Positions 7,569 to 16,571 of a DNA stretch of 40,442 nt are shown piece after piece. Made by a program: the position numbers and the translations under genes. The stretch comes from Deltaproteobacteria bacterium (GTDB lineage: Bacteria; Myxococcota; XYA12-FULL-58-9; JABJBS01). Under the pieces are notes generated by a model. It was not told where the DNA came from, did no database searches, and saw only the letters and a program-made list of their open reading frames with translations. Every line of letters begins with the position of its first letter. The first letter of the stretch is position 1. The stretch is from contig JABJBS010000041.1 of NCBI GenBank assembly GCA_018668695.1, positions 1 to 40,442 of the forward strand, written 5' to 3'.

Positions 7569-8978
7569 TTAATGACTCAACGCCTGGGTTAACAAGAGCT
7601 GTTGAAGCAATGACTCCGTGAGTAAACCTCTTTGAATCAGCATTGAGCCAAGCGGCTCTGGATTTTCTTCTTTTTTCTGAAGCGAGAGGCAACTCTCGAT
7701 ATCCTTTTGACTGGCCAGCCCGTGTTGGATGACCAATTGGCCGAGTGGTAAGTTGGAATGGGTCGCATAGGCTGATTCACTGTGCTGTGCGCGATCCAAA
7801 TTGTCTTCTTCGGGGCTTTGCACACGGATACCAACCGTCATCTCCAGTAATTTGAGCAGAAGAGCGGTGCCTGCGCCAGCGAATAGAATCGTCGCAAGGG
7901 TAGCCTCTGTTTGTGGAAGCATTAAATCAATATTTCCATAGATTAGGCCGTTGTCACTGCCTGGGTTGACTTTTGCGCTTGCGAAAACGCCGGTTAGAAT
8001 GGAGCCAACAATGCCTCCAACACCATGGCAGGCGAAGACATCAAGGGTATCATCGAAGTTTCTTCGGCTAAGAAACCGAAGCGTTGCGTAGCTTGCACTC
8101 GCCCCTAAAATTCCCATAACAACCGCTCCAGTAACGGTCACAAACCCAGCGGCGGGTGTAATCGTGACCAGTCCCACCACGGCTCCTATGGATGCGCCAA
8201 CCGCGCCGGCGCGTTTCTTTAGAACAAGATCGAGCAGGACCCACGTTGCAAGGCCAGCTCCAGCTGCCAGGTGGGTGGTGACCAATGCGTGGGCTGCAAT
8301 GCCATCAGCGGCTAAGGCTGATCCGGCATTGAATCCAAACCATCCCATCCATAGCAGCGCTGCGCCTAGAACAGTCATGGGCACATCGTGAGCGTGTGCG
8401 GCAACGCGCTCTTTGGGATCACGTGGTCCAAGAACCATGGCGGCAACCAGGGCCGAAACACCTGCGGAAATATGCACGACGGTTCCACCGGCGAAATCAA
8501 GTGCACCATGTTCTGCAAGCCATCCTCCACCCCAAACCCAATGGCAGAGTGGGCTGTAAATACCGATGCTCCACAGGATGATGAAGAGTATGTAGCTTGT
8601 GAATTTCATTCGCCCAACAAGGGCTCCGGAAATTAAAGCAGGTGTGATGATGGCAAACATCATTTGAAATCCCATAAAGAGATTATGAGGGATCGTACTT
8701 CCTTCTTGAGGCTGCATATCTACACCGCTTAGAGCAATAAAATCGAAACCTCCTACCCAGGGATTACCGGGTGCAAAGGCCAGGGAATAACCGACCCCCA
8801 TCCAAACCAGACTGATCACGCCAAGAGCGATCATGCTCATCATGAGGGTATTCACGACGTTTCTTTTTTTAACGAGGCCCGCATAGAAAAAAGCGAGTCC
8901 AGGTGTCATTAGCATTACGAGTGCAGTGGACATAAGCATCCAGCTTGTGTCTCCTGCATTTAAGAGTGATGTATCCAT
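7569..8978 (-). CDS. amt: Ammonium transporter with C-terminal MshEN-like repeat pair
   Basis: An inner-membrane Amt/Mep/Rh ammonium channel of 469 residues, with about 11 membrane segments over residues 10-385. Key residues of AmtB are kept: Asp161 and His169 in LDFAGGTVVHISAG, and His318 in VFACHGVGG, giving the twin-His pore. After the usual cytoplasmic tail (SPEEDNLDRAQHSESAY) there is an extra domain of about 60 residues with two copies of PLGxxxIQxGLxxxxxxxxxLxxQ (about 410-434 and 442-465). This is the pattern of MshEN / type II secretion ATPase N-terminal modules, some of which bind c-di-GMP. The usual leading Arg of the binding motif is Pro in both copies. ATG 8978 has GAAGGA nine bases upstream and is preferred to the TTG two codons earlier. 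No GlnK/PII gene is adjacent. Confidence 0.95.
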   Translation of the reverse strand: MDTSLLNAGDTSWMLMSTALVMLMTPGLAFFYAGLVKKRNVVNTLMMSMIALGVISLVWMGVGYSLAFAPGNPWVGGFDFIALSGVDMQPQEGSTIPHNLFMGFQMMFAIITPALISGALVGRMKFTSYILFIILWSIGIYSPLCHWVWGGGWLAEHGALDFAGGTVVHISAGVSALVAAMVLGPRDPKERVAAHAHDVPMTVLGAALLWMGWFGFNAGSALAADGIAAHALVTTHLAAGAGLATWVLLDLVLKKRAGAVGASIGAVVGLVTITPAAGFVTVTGAVVMGILGASASYATLRFLSRRNFDDTLDVFACHGVGGIVGSILTGVFASAKVNPGSDNGLIYGNIDLMLPQTEATLATILFAGAGTALLLKLLEMTVGIRVQSPEEDNLDRAQHSESAYATHSNLPLGQLVIQHGLASQKDIESCLSLQKKEENPEPLGSMLIQRGLLTESLLQQLLLTQALSH

Positions 8979-9357
8979 TTTCAATATCCTTCTTATTCAG
9001 GGGGGTCATATTTTGAGACCCGAGACACCTAGCATCAAGTAGGGCACTACCGTTCGGTCGATTGCCTGATTTAACGCCGGATTATTTTTGTATGGATAGA
9101 CTCATTAAGAGATCGGGGAATATACTAAGGGGGTCAGGGTTGTTGCCCGACCAAGAGGTCACATTGTTTGCGCGATGGCAGTGATAGCGGCAGGCTGGTT
9201 TGCTCTAAAACTTCTAATATTCCAGAGTCGATGATCTCTCTTCAGAGGTGAGTCTCCACGCGTATGTGCCGTTTATTAGAATGACAAGCCTGATTCCGAT
9301 ATCGCGTTTCGATTTACCCTGTTTTAGCCGAGTGTTCGAAAACCTTTGCTTTGGGGT
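8979..9357. other. Intergenic region between amt and the biosynthetic operon
   Basis: No gene is visible. It must hold the amt promoter and the end of the 21-kb operon transcript. A bulged hairpin (GGTCAGGG paired with CCCGACC) lies around 9133-9153 but has no T-run. I saw no clear sigma-54 site and no classical terminator after the operon. Confidence 0.4.
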
Positions 9358-10884
9358 CTAGCGCCCCTCACACAACTTGAGTGCTTCCTTCACCACATTC
9401 TTTCTAGTTAATGTTGATACTGCCATAAGGCCACCGAGGAATGCGCCTACCACTCCCGGACTGCATACATCTTGCCCGCCCAGTAAAAGGCCTTTGATGG
9501 GTGTCACAGGTTTAAGATCCTCTAAGTTGTAGCGGCCCGTATATGCCCCAACGCCGTAGCATAGGCCCTTCATGTGGGATGTGTAATGTTCAATCGATAA
9601 AGGTGTGCTTACATTTCGATGTATCACGTGGTTTGAGAAACCTGGAAACACAGATTCGACTAAATCTTCGACTTGATTGGCTAGAAGCTCTTTGTATTCA
9701 ACATAATCATCGCCGCGATTTCCTAATTGTGTTTCCTTCCATTTATAAAAGTGTTTTGTGTTAACGGTAGCAATCACCTGTGCGGAATGTTGGTTTTCGT
9801 GTATATTCACATAATTGAAATGTTGGGGCTGATTTTTTTCAAGCTCTTCCCAGTCTGTGACATCAACGGAATCGACACCGTCAAAAACAAAGTAGTTACC
9901 CTTAGGTACACTTTTCGAACTCGAAGATTGTTCGTCCAAGCAATAGTTTAGCACAACAAATGAGTAGAACTCCCGAAGGGACTTTATTAGATTTAAAGAG
10001 CGCGGTTGGTACTTATGCTCAAGCTTCTCAAAAGTTTCGAAAAATCCGATTGTAGAAATGACCGCTTCCGATTCATAGCAGCGACCATCGTCTAGTAACA
10101 CTCCTTGAATGGTTCCGTCTTTTACCAAGAAATCTTCTACACCATGTCCAGTGATAACTTCGCCGTTATTTTTTTTGATGGTGTTTCGAAATGACTTCGA
10201 AATATCCATAGCACTGTTTTTCTGTATATATGAGCCATTGAGCGAGTCCCAGGCAAAGAAAGCATGCATCGTGAAACTGGCAAGGTTTGGGGGAAGGCCA
10301 TAGTTGTCCCATGTGTACGCGAGATGATTTTGCAATTCGGTTGAGAACCCATTTGTGTCGAAGTACTCACGGACGGTGACCTTATCGAATTTACGAACCA
10401 AGTTCCCAAGAATTGATTTCGCTCTTTTTCCGACCTTGGTCTCTCGTAGACACTGATAGCCACAATAATGGTCAAAGTCCTCTGAGATGTTTCTGATATC
10501 TTTGAGATACCGAATGATTTTCTTCTTTTCATTGGGGAATAAGTCTACGAGCTGATCTTGATATTCTTTGTGTCCGTTAGGTCGAATAAATTCTTTACCA
10601 TTATGCAGGAACCGTTCAACATCATCTGGTAGCTTAACCCACGGGGCTCCGCCCCCACTCAAGAGCGTCCAGATTTTTTCGTAGTTATCTTGTCCACGGG
10701 CAGGCCAATTAAACCAGTGGAGTCCTGCATTAAAACGTCGTCCCTTAATCTTAAAGGGGACTGTCATGCCGCCGAAGACTTTGTGCTTCTCAACAATAAG
10801 AACTTTCATTCCAATTAGGCCACAAAGGGCAGCTGCAGTCATGCCGCCCATGCCGCTTCCAACAACAATCACGTCGTACTTCAT
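9358..10884 (-). CDS. CrtI/RetSat-family FAD-dependent oxidoreductase
   Basis: A 508-residue flavoprotein of the phytoene desaturase / retinol saturase superfamily. The N-terminal Rossmann fold has GSGMGGMTAAALCG (residues 9-22), then the adenine-ribose Glu in LIVEKHKVFGGM, and the C-terminal FAD motif LLLGGQDVCSPGVVGAFLGG near 460-485. Family members add or remove double bonds in long conjugated chains, so action on a polyene made by this operon is plausible; whether it desaturates, saturates or isomerises cannot be told. GAGGAG lies six bases before the ATG. It is the last gene of the operon, 27 bases after the membrane-TPR gene. CrtI-like genes next to several FabF-type genes are also known from the ladderane clusters of anammox bacteria, but no radical SAM gene is present here. 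Confidence 0.85.
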   Translation of the reverse strand: MKYDVIVVGSGMGGMTAAALCGLIGMKVLIVEKHKVFGGMTVPFKIKGRRFNAGLHWFNWPARGQDNYEKIWTLLSGGGAPWVKLPDDVERFLHNGKEFIRPNGHKEYQDQLVDLFPNEKKKIIRYLKDIRNISEDFDHYCGYQCLRETKVGKRAKSILGNLVRKFDKVTVREYFDTNGFSTELQNHLAYTWDNYGLPPNLASFTMHAFFAWDSLNGSYIQKNSAMDISKSFRNTIKKNNGEVITGHGVEDFLVKDGTIQGVLLDDGRCYESEAVISTIGFFETFEKLEHKYQPRSLNLIKSLREFYSFVVLNYCLDEQSSSSKSVPKGNYFVFDGVDSVDVTDWEELEKNQPQHFNYVNIHENQHSAQVIATVNTKHFYKWKETQLGNRGDDYVEYKELLANQVEDLVESVFPGFSNHVIHRNVSTPLSIEHYTSHMKGLCYGVGAYTGRYNLEDLKPVTPIKGLLLGGQDVCSPGVVGAFLGGLMAVSTLTRKNVVKEALKLCEGR

Positions 10885-10911
10885 GATAGCTCCTCACACA
10901 TCGATGGTAGG

Positions 10912-12069
10912 TCAAGGACAATGGTTGACCTTCGAGGTCTGTGATGGGTCGAGGCTGGCTAATAGATCTGGCTCAACCTCAGTTAATTTATCGGCCGCTC
11001 GACAAAAGAAATGGGCGGGTGTGTCTTTGTTCACAAGAAGCAATTGGAGATCTGAGATAGCGACTTCTCGTTTCTTAAAAAAACTTGGGAGTGCAAAGTA
11101 GTAACTGGCGCGGGCAAAGCGAAGCTCATCCAGGGTTGGGTTCTTTTGAATAACTGCATCTAACTCTTTAGATGATGCAGAAACAATATTGAGTCTGGTC
11201 GTCGGCCCAAGTTTTTTGTTGCGTGCTCGCATGCCATCAATAACGGCGCGGTAGCCTTTGGCGATTGGTTGTCCCGGCTCTTTTTCGAGCACTTTTTCAA
11301 ACCAATGCCGTGCACTTGGGATTTGGTTGAATTGAAAGCTGAGTCGAGCAACTTCCAGCATGGAATCTATGGATTGTGAATCCGTCGCTTGTTGGGCTGC
11401 TTGCTCTAATTGAGCTTTTTCAAGGGCGCTCAGAACGGTATCGGTTTCGTGCTCTTGAGGAACCAATACATGAACACAGGTAATCGTTAGGGATGCAATT
11501 ACAAGAGCTCGAACTGTTGTTTGGGCCGACCAGTGATGCACCCAGTTACGTTTGTTTTGGGATGTCTTAAGGGTTGAATCAACCAGAGAGCTAATGGGAA
11601 TGCAGATTAGGGGAGGTAGCCAGTATGCACTCGTGTTTGGGACAAGCGAAACCGCCAGATATCCAGCGACACCAAAAGCGAGAGGCTCGGTGATTTTGAT
11701 AATCAGGCTTTTTGTTTCTACATTAGATACCCACAAGGACAATGCTTCTAATGTTTTAACGAATGCAAAGGCGGCATAATAGAAAGCACCCGTGTACGGT
11801 AATATCTCATCAGGATTACCCATCAGCGCGGTCAAAAATTGGCCAGTAGCGGCGATAGAGCACGCGGTGTAGCCATCATGGAAACTGAAGGCGTGAAGAT
11901 ATTGAATGCAAATAATCGAGAGGATGAGCGCGATTGCTCCAAGTCCTAAGAGGGGCGGGATGGTGGACGTTATAGCGGCTGCACCAAAACCGATACAGAT
12001 AACTGCAGGCCCCCAACTGTGTTGACCATGATTACGGGTATTCTGGGTCCGGGTTGGTGGTTCGTACAT
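10912..12069 (-). CDS. Polytopic membrane protein with C-terminal TPR-like domain
   Basis: A 385-residue protein. About five to six hydrophobic segments fill residues 20-210 (for example IGFGAAAITSTIPPLLGLG and ALVIASLTITCVHVLV), followed by a soluble helical domain (about 215-385). The soluble domain has a TPR-like ARHWFEKVLEKEPGQPIAKG and a stretch around 325-360 with ELRFARASYYFALPSFFKKR. That last stretch and the preceding AYR-like segment resemble the TPR lipoprotein encoded at 16023-16571, so the two probably share a domain. I do not recognise a named family. CGGAG precedes the ATG. It sits 12 bases after the outer-membrane protein gene, so a role in the export or envelope part of the pathway is likely. 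Confidence 0.8.
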   Translation of the reverse strand: MYEPPTRTQNTRNHGQHSWGPAVICIGFGAAAITSTIPPLLGLGAIALILSIICIQYLHAFSFHDGYTACSIAATGQFLTALMGNPDEILPYTGAFYYAAFAFVKTLEALSLWVSNVETKSLIIKITEPLAFGVAGYLAVSLVPNTSAYWLPPLICIPISSLVDSTLKTSQNKRNWVHHWSAQTTVRALVIASLTITCVHVLVPQEHETDTVLSALEKAQLEQAAQQATDSQSIDSMLEVARLSFQFNQIPSARHWFEKVLEKEPGQPIAKGYRAVIDGMRARNKKLGPTTRLNIVSASSKELDAVIQKNPTLDELRFARASYYFALPSFFKKREVAISDLQLLLVNKDTPAHFFCRAADKLTEVEPDLLASLDPSQTSKVNHCP

Positions 12070-12081
12070 GCTTGGCTCCGT

Positions 12082-13902
12082 CTAAATATTCATCGTGAAG
12101 TCGATTGCGCACTGGACCCCAAGGGGAAGTTGCGCGAACAACGTCATGGATTTCGCGAGACCGGTCTCGCATCTGACGCCAAGATTGGATTTTTCTCCGA
12201 TGTTTGTTGATAGGCTCGCGGTGATCAGCAGGCCATCTAAAGGATAGAGCGCCATGAAGTTCAAATCCCACTGTATCTCGGCACCTGTTAGGCTCGCGAG
12301 CCGCACAAGGGCGCGATGCCGGTAGAGTTCTAGTGGATTCCAGTTTTCTGATGCGATAGCTCCCAGGTTTTGGGCGGCCTGCGCCGTACCCTGTCCCGTT
12401 AAGGATTCGATGACTTGAGCATAGGCTTCATTTTTTTTGGCCGTAAGGCCGTCCTGATCGTAGATATATTCAAGTGAGAGCCGCAGTTGTCCCAATTTGC
12501 CGCCGTCAAAGTCAAATTCTGGTCCCGCGCTAAGGCGCAGCCATGTTTTATTGGAGCGGTCATCGGGTTGGATTCCTTGGGGAGTCGTTTTCCAAATTAC
12601 AGTCCGCGCCCCGTGTTTCACGCCAATTTCGGTGAACCAGTTTGTGGTCTCCCCGATCCATTCCAAGCTCATGGAGAACCAAGTGTTAGAATTTCGATTG
12701 ATTGTGGCGTCAATAAACAACTTGTCGTTGAAGTTGGTTGCGAGACCAGCCTGATAAGCTGCTGTCTGGTCATAGCCGAGAAGCGCATCACTGTACTTTG
12801 ACTCTAAGAACGGAAAGTAGCGCCCGTAAAGTTGAATAGCGTGTGGCAAAAAGAACACTTGCTCTACTCCAACCGGGTTAACTTGTTCCCAAGGAGGACG
12901 ACGGCTGTCCCAGCTCCAACCATTGATTGGAAGACTGTATGCAGGGTGAAATGAGAGTCCGGGGCCTGTATCAACTCGGATAAGGCCTGCGTTGCTAAGA
13001 GATACAATCTCTCCGAATCGGTTCTCGAGGCTTAGGGTTGCAAGCTGAAGCCTACTTTTGTTTGTCTTGATAACTTCCAGGTCCCGGTCTTTCTCCAGTG
13101 CCATTCCCAGTAGAATATCCACATGAATGCTTAAGCGGGTGTGCCAGGTATCGTTGACTTCAAATGACCGTGTCCATCCCAATTGTGTATTGGCGATGAC
13201 CAATGCCGCCAGGTTCTTGGACTGAACATCAAGATCTTGGTGAATGAAGCTTTTTACGTTGGAGTTTTGTGCACTTAAAGAGGTGACGAGTTGTAGATCG
13301 GTGCTCCACGCTTTGGGCTTTGGTTCTTGTATGACCGTTTCTTCGATGGGGGAAAGAAAATCCCAAGGGTCATTGGATGTATCGGTGCTTGCTAGAGGCT
13401 GGCTCACCTCAGAGTTTGAAGTCTCATTCTCTTTCTCGGTAATCAGTAATAGATCCTGAGTTGGCGAGGCGATGGTTTCCTCATTGTTCTTTTCGATAAG
13501 AGGCAAAGATTCTTGTGCAGCAGTAGGGATGATGGGTACTTCAGTAGACTGCTCGACGAGCAGGGAACCAAGCGCTTTTTCTTTTGGTTCGTGTATTAAC
13601 GCTGCTGCGGTAACTTGTGGGCAGTTTTTTTCCAGTTGTTGTCGTTTTGGAAATAGAGATTTACCTTTCCACTGGACGTTTATACGCCGAGGGAATGTTG
13701 CCAAGACTGATATGGTGGTTCCTTTGCCCATCCACACCTGTGGCCCTTTGCCACTTTGTTTCTTACTGGCGCGAATTGGCTTGGTGAGAACGCATTGGTC
13801 ATTAATCTCTTGTGCCATTGCCGGTAGAGCCAAAAGCAGGTTGCCTATAAGTATGAGCGCAATGAACCAAGCGCCTTGGTGTGACGAAAGCCGGTTGTAC
13901 AT
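12082..13902 (-). CDS. Exported probable outer-membrane beta-barrel protein
   Basis: A 606-residue protein with a clear signal peptide (residues 1 to about 33, hydrophobic ALILIGNLLLALPAMA, cleavage after AMA). The mature N-terminus has a small beta-rich segment (VWMGKGTTISVLATFPRRINVQW) with SH3-like character, then a Glu/Ser/Thr/Pro-rich low-complexity linker (about 100-200). The C-terminal 400 residues show alternating strands rich in Trp, Tyr and Phe with Asn/Asp turns, as in beta-barrels. No family is recognised. ATG 13902 is used because it begins the signal peptide; the open frame extends upstream to 13974 inside the LolA-like gene. One base separates it from the LolA-like stop. The context suggests the outer-membrane part of the transport path. 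Confidence 0.8.
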   Translation of the reverse strand: MYNRLSSHQGAWFIALILIGNLLLALPAMAQEINDQCVLTKPIRASKKQSGKGPQVWMGKGTTISVLATFPRRINVQWKGKSLFPKRQQLEKNCPQVTAAALIHEPKEKALGSLLVEQSTEVPIIPTAAQESLPLIEKNNEETIASPTQDLLLITEKENETSNSEVSQPLASTDTSNDPWDFLSPIEETVIQEPKPKAWSTDLQLVTSLSAQNSNVKSFIHQDLDVQSKNLAALVIANTQLGWTRSFEVNDTWHTRLSIHVDILLGMALEKDRDLEVIKTNKSRLQLATLSLENRFGEIVSLSNAGLIRVDTGPGLSFHPAYSLPINGWSWDSRRPPWEQVNPVGVEQVFFLPHAIQLYGRYFPFLESKYSDALLGYDQTAAYQAGLATNFNDKLFIDATINRNSNTWFSMSLEWIGETTNWFTEIGVKHGARTVIWKTTPQGIQPDDRSNKTWLRLSAGPEFDFDGGKLGQLRLSLEYIYDQDGLTAKKNEAYAQVIESLTGQGTAQAAQNLGAIASENWNPLELYRHRALVRLASLTGAEIQWDLNFMALYPLDGLLITASLSTNIGEKSNLGVRCETGLAKSMTLFAQLPLGVQCAIDFTMNI

Positions 13903-13903
13903 C

Positions 13904-14659
13904 TTAGTTCTCGAAGTTGACCTTAGGCAGATAGTTCTTATCGAAATAAGCCGTTGGTAGTTCCGAAGAGTCAAAGCTAGAAAATAACGTTCGGGTTAAG
14001 GATTTGGGGCGCAGCGCGTCTTCAATAATGATTTCACTGCAAACTTCTTGTCGACCGATTTTTCTGTAAGATCTGTAGTGAGCAGTCTTCAGTAACTTGC
14101 CGCTTTTGGTGAAGAAACGTGCGTGTATTGGTGCGTAGGTCTTTGCATGAACCGTTAACTCTACTTGCTTGTAGAGCGCGCGGGAATTCGATGCTTTGAG
14201 GCTAAGCTTTATTTGGCCTTTTTTCTCTTCGGGCTCAATGGTCGCATCGTAGTACTTTTGCAATTCAATGTTTACGGTGTCCCCAATGGAAGCACTTCCT
14301 GAAAGTCTTTGAGAAGCTGATACAGGGATAGGCCGGGATGTCTTCTGATTGTACACCCACATCTTGTTGTCTCGAAACAATACCAAATTGTTGCGTTCTT
14401 GTGCCGGTGACAAATAGCGTAACAGTACTTTTCGTTCTTGGTCTTCTCTGCCAACCCACATTTGGTAATTGGTTGTAGATGAAAGTTTTTTGTCTTCGTA
14501 GACTTCAATTTTCATCCGATTGCTGTAGTCGCCATTGAGACCACGATGGGCATCGACCACTTTTAGGATCTCTGACGGTTCGATGGTTTGGCTTGCAGAT
14601 GCGATGCCTGAGCAAGAAATTGTTAATAGCAATGTCATGGTGAAACGATTCATTTTCAT
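13904..14659 (-). CDS. LolA-like outer-membrane lipoprotein-sorting protein
   Basis: A 251-residue periplasmic protein with a signal peptide (MNRFTMTLLLTISCSGIASAS). The mature part matches the LolA-like family often found next to MacB or RND exporters: an ERKVLLRYLSPAQ segment, LVLFRDNKMWVYNQKTSRP, then SASQRLSGSASIGD, and a late YAPIHARFFTKSGK. LolA folds carry hydrophobic chains across the periplasm. Aryl polyene clusters also carry a LolA-like gene, so transfer of the lipid-like product is a reasonable role. The start at 14659 (or 14653, two codons later) follows GGAG; the frame reaching 14803 overlaps the permease gene and is rejected. It lies 19 bases after the permease stop. Confidence 0.88.
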   Translation of the reverse strand: MKMNRFTMTLLLTISCSGIASASQTIEPSEILKVVDAHRGLNGDYSNRMKIEVYEDKKLSSTTNYQMWVGREDQERKVLLRYLSPAQERNNLVLFRDNKMWVYNQKTSRPIPVSASQRLSGSASIGDTVNIELQKYYDATIEPEEKKGQIKLSLKASNSRALYKQVELTVHAKTYAPIHARFFTKSGKLLKTAHYRSYRKIGRQEVCSEIIIEDALRPKSLTRTLFSSFDSSELPTAYFDKNYLPKVNFEN

Positions 14660-14678
14660 AGTCTCCGCGTGAGGTGGT

Positions 14679-16007
14679 TTATCCGTTTCGAAGGGCTTGG
14701 ATGATATTTGCTTTGCAACCCTGGTAAGCAGGGAAGAGGCACGAGAGGAACACTGCACATACAATGAACTCAAACACGTGAAGGACAAACCAAGGTGTTT
14801 CAAATACTCTTAGCTTGATCAGATACCCTTTGCTTGCTCCAGGTGGAGGAGGGGCTTCAATGCCAAATTGATTGAATACAGCGACCGCACCGAGACAGAG
14901 GGCAAGAGCAATTGCTCCCATGACGAATCCCAGTAGTATCGTCTCGTTCACGAATCCTTTTAAGATTGAGTTGGGCTGGGCGCCAAATGCACGTAGCAGC
15001 GCAATCTCATCTGTTCGTTCGGTTGTCATAATCATTAGGACACTGCCAATAAAGAGCAGGGCGAAGAGCATAATCACCGTTGAAAAGAAGGTGAAGATGT
15101 TTTTATAGAGCCTCTCTACCGATCCATAAAATGTAGCCAGTGATTTCCAATCTCGGTATTCGAGGATAAACCCTTTTTGACTGAGAAGGTCTTGGGTGTA
15201 GTTCATGACCTCGAGAAGGTCTTCGCTGGATTTGAGGAGGATAATTACTCTATCAACAGATTCGGTCCCCAACATGTCCCATGCATTAGAAAGTGTTAGC
15301 TTGACCGCCACGTCATCGTAATCTTCCGAGAAACTCTCCGTGACTCCCTTTACTTCTAAGTCTGTCGCGGCCATCCCATCGTTGGGACTGTTGGATAGTA
15401 AGGTGAGGATAGTACCTGGCGAGGCTGCCAGCTGGGTTGCAACTCCCTTACCAATAAGACCAACTCCCTCATCACCGCTGGAAAAGCGCTGACCTTGTGT
15501 GATGGTTTCTCCAAATGCCGATAACTTTCGATCCGCAGCTGGCTCAACAGCTCGCGCAACGAATGTGGCAGACGTATCGCCGTTTGAAATCAGGCCGCTG
15601 AAATTGAGTTCTGGTGCAATAACGTCAATTTTTGTCGCGAGGAACGGATCTTTCTTCAAGCTTTCGACGAGGCTTTTGTATTGCGTAAGTTTGTACTTCC
15701 ACGGTTCTTGTTTCCCGTGTTCTGCATAGCCAGCCTGATATATTTGGAAATGCCCGGTCTCGCTGCGAATGGTGCTTTCTGAAAGGCCCCAAAATGAATG
15801 TTGGAAATAGCCGCCCATAACAGTTAACGCCATCATACAAACAAGTATGGTCGCACCTAGAATGATGCTGATGTGTCTACGCCCCAGGATGGCCTTTAAT
15901 GAGAATCTCAAAAGACCTGGGGTACTCACGATTGAGTAGGTAAAATACACGAGCGCAATAAACATAAGCAGGTGAAGGCTGCCGGTCATGATTGGGTTGA
16001 ACATCAT
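14679..16007 (-). CDS. ABC transporter permease (FtsX/MacB/LolC type)
   Basis: A 442-residue inner-membrane permease. Layout: a first hydrophobic stretch (about 10-30), a second membrane helix near 48-68 (LGATILVCMMALTVMGG), a periplasmic domain of about 200 residues, and three C-terminal membrane helices (about 285-310, 335-360, 405-430). The FtsX signature region shows as MIMTTERTDEIALLRAFGAQPNSI, the coupling segment typical of MacB and LolC/E. The extra N-terminal hydrophobic segment before the usual first helix is unusual. AAGGAAAA precedes the ATG. It pairs with the ATPase at 16565-17260, with the TPR lipoprotein gene between them, and is followed by the LolA-like gene. Export or lipid extraction from the inner membrane is the expected role. 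Confidence 0.92.
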   Translation of the reverse strand: MMFNPIMTGSLHLLMFIALVYFTYSIVSTPGLLRFSLKAILGRRHISIILGATILVCMMALTVMGGYFQHSFWGLSESTIRSETGHFQIYQAGYAEHGKQEPWKYKLTQYKSLVESLKKDPFLATKIDVIAPELNFSGLISNGDTSATFVARAVEPAADRKLSAFGETITQGQRFSSGDEGVGLIGKGVATQLAASPGTILTLLSNSPNDGMAATDLEVKGVTESFSEDYDDVAVKLTLSNAWDMLGTESVDRVIILLKSSEDLLEVMNYTQDLLSQKGFILEYRDWKSLATFYGSVERLYKNIFTFFSTVIMLFALLFIGSVLMIMTTERTDEIALLRAFGAQPNSILKGFVNETILLGFVMGAIALALCLGAVAVFNQFGIEAPPPPGASKGYLIKLRVFETPWFVLHVFEFIVCAVFLSCLFPAYQGCKANIIQALRNG

Positions 16008-16022
16008 TGGCTTGTTTTCCTT

Positions 16023-16571
16023 TTAGGGAATTTGTTTCAGCGCCATTTCAACAGTGCTGCGCTCGGTTTGGGTCAGGGTGTATGTGCTTGCGAGTTCGTC
16101 CAATACACTTTTTGCTTCAGCTTGCTTCTTAAACAGGGCTGGAAGGCTGGCGAGGGTTACGCCGTAATATAAACGAACCATTTTTTGTTTTGGGCTTTTC
16201 TTGAGTGCCTTTTGTAGGATGTCCAGACCTTCATCGACACATTCTACAGCTTTAATAAGATCGACGTCTTGGTATACGTCACCCATTTTTGCTCGGTAAG
16301 CGCCATTGATTCCCGTGAGCTCTGGGTGCTTGAAATGAGTTTCGAGTGATTTGATTTCGGCCCACTCTTTTTCGATGCCATCAACACTATCGGCGGAATT
16401 GTTCAATAAGTACCGTGCGTATACCAATGCCTGTTTTTGAGACTTGGTCTGTTCATATTTGTTACGCAGTCGACTCTTTTCTGCCTGCGCTCCGGAGTTG
16501 GAGCACGCGAGTACTAAAAATGTAGCGGCCAGAGTCATAGATAGAACAGATTTCGATTGGGCGATTAACAT
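16023..16571 (-). CDS. TPR-like lipoprotein of the export module
   Basis: A 182-residue protein with a lipoprotein signal (LVLAC, lipidated Cys23, followed by Ser-Asn). The mature part is helical with repeats; it includes AYRAKMGDVY and KMVRLYYGVTLASLPALFKKQAEA. The latter resembles the RFARASYYFALPSFFKKR segment of the membrane-TPR protein at 10912-12069, so the operon carries two copies of this domain. Function unknown; it may hold parts of the ABC/LolA machinery together. Its start overlaps the ATPase stop by seven bases, and the permease gene follows after 15 bases, showing translational linkage within the transporter set. Confidence 0.85.
   Translation of the reverse strand: MLIAQSKSVLSMTLAATFLVLACSNSGAQAEKSRLRNKYEQTKSQKQALVYARYLLNNSADSVDGIEKEWAEIKSLETHFKHPELTGINGAYRAKMGDVYQDVDLIKAVECVDEGLDILQKALKKSPKQKMVRLYYGVTLASLPALFKKQAEAKSVLDELASTYTLTQTERSTVEMALKQIP

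Noticed and set aside
8979-9100. Sigma-54 promoter for amt
   Set aside because: I looked for TGGCAC-N5-TTGC on the minus strand upstream of amt and saw no acceptable match.
14660-14803. N-terminal extension of the LolA-like gene
   Set aside because: It lies inside the permease gene and the true signal peptide and GGAG site are at 14659.
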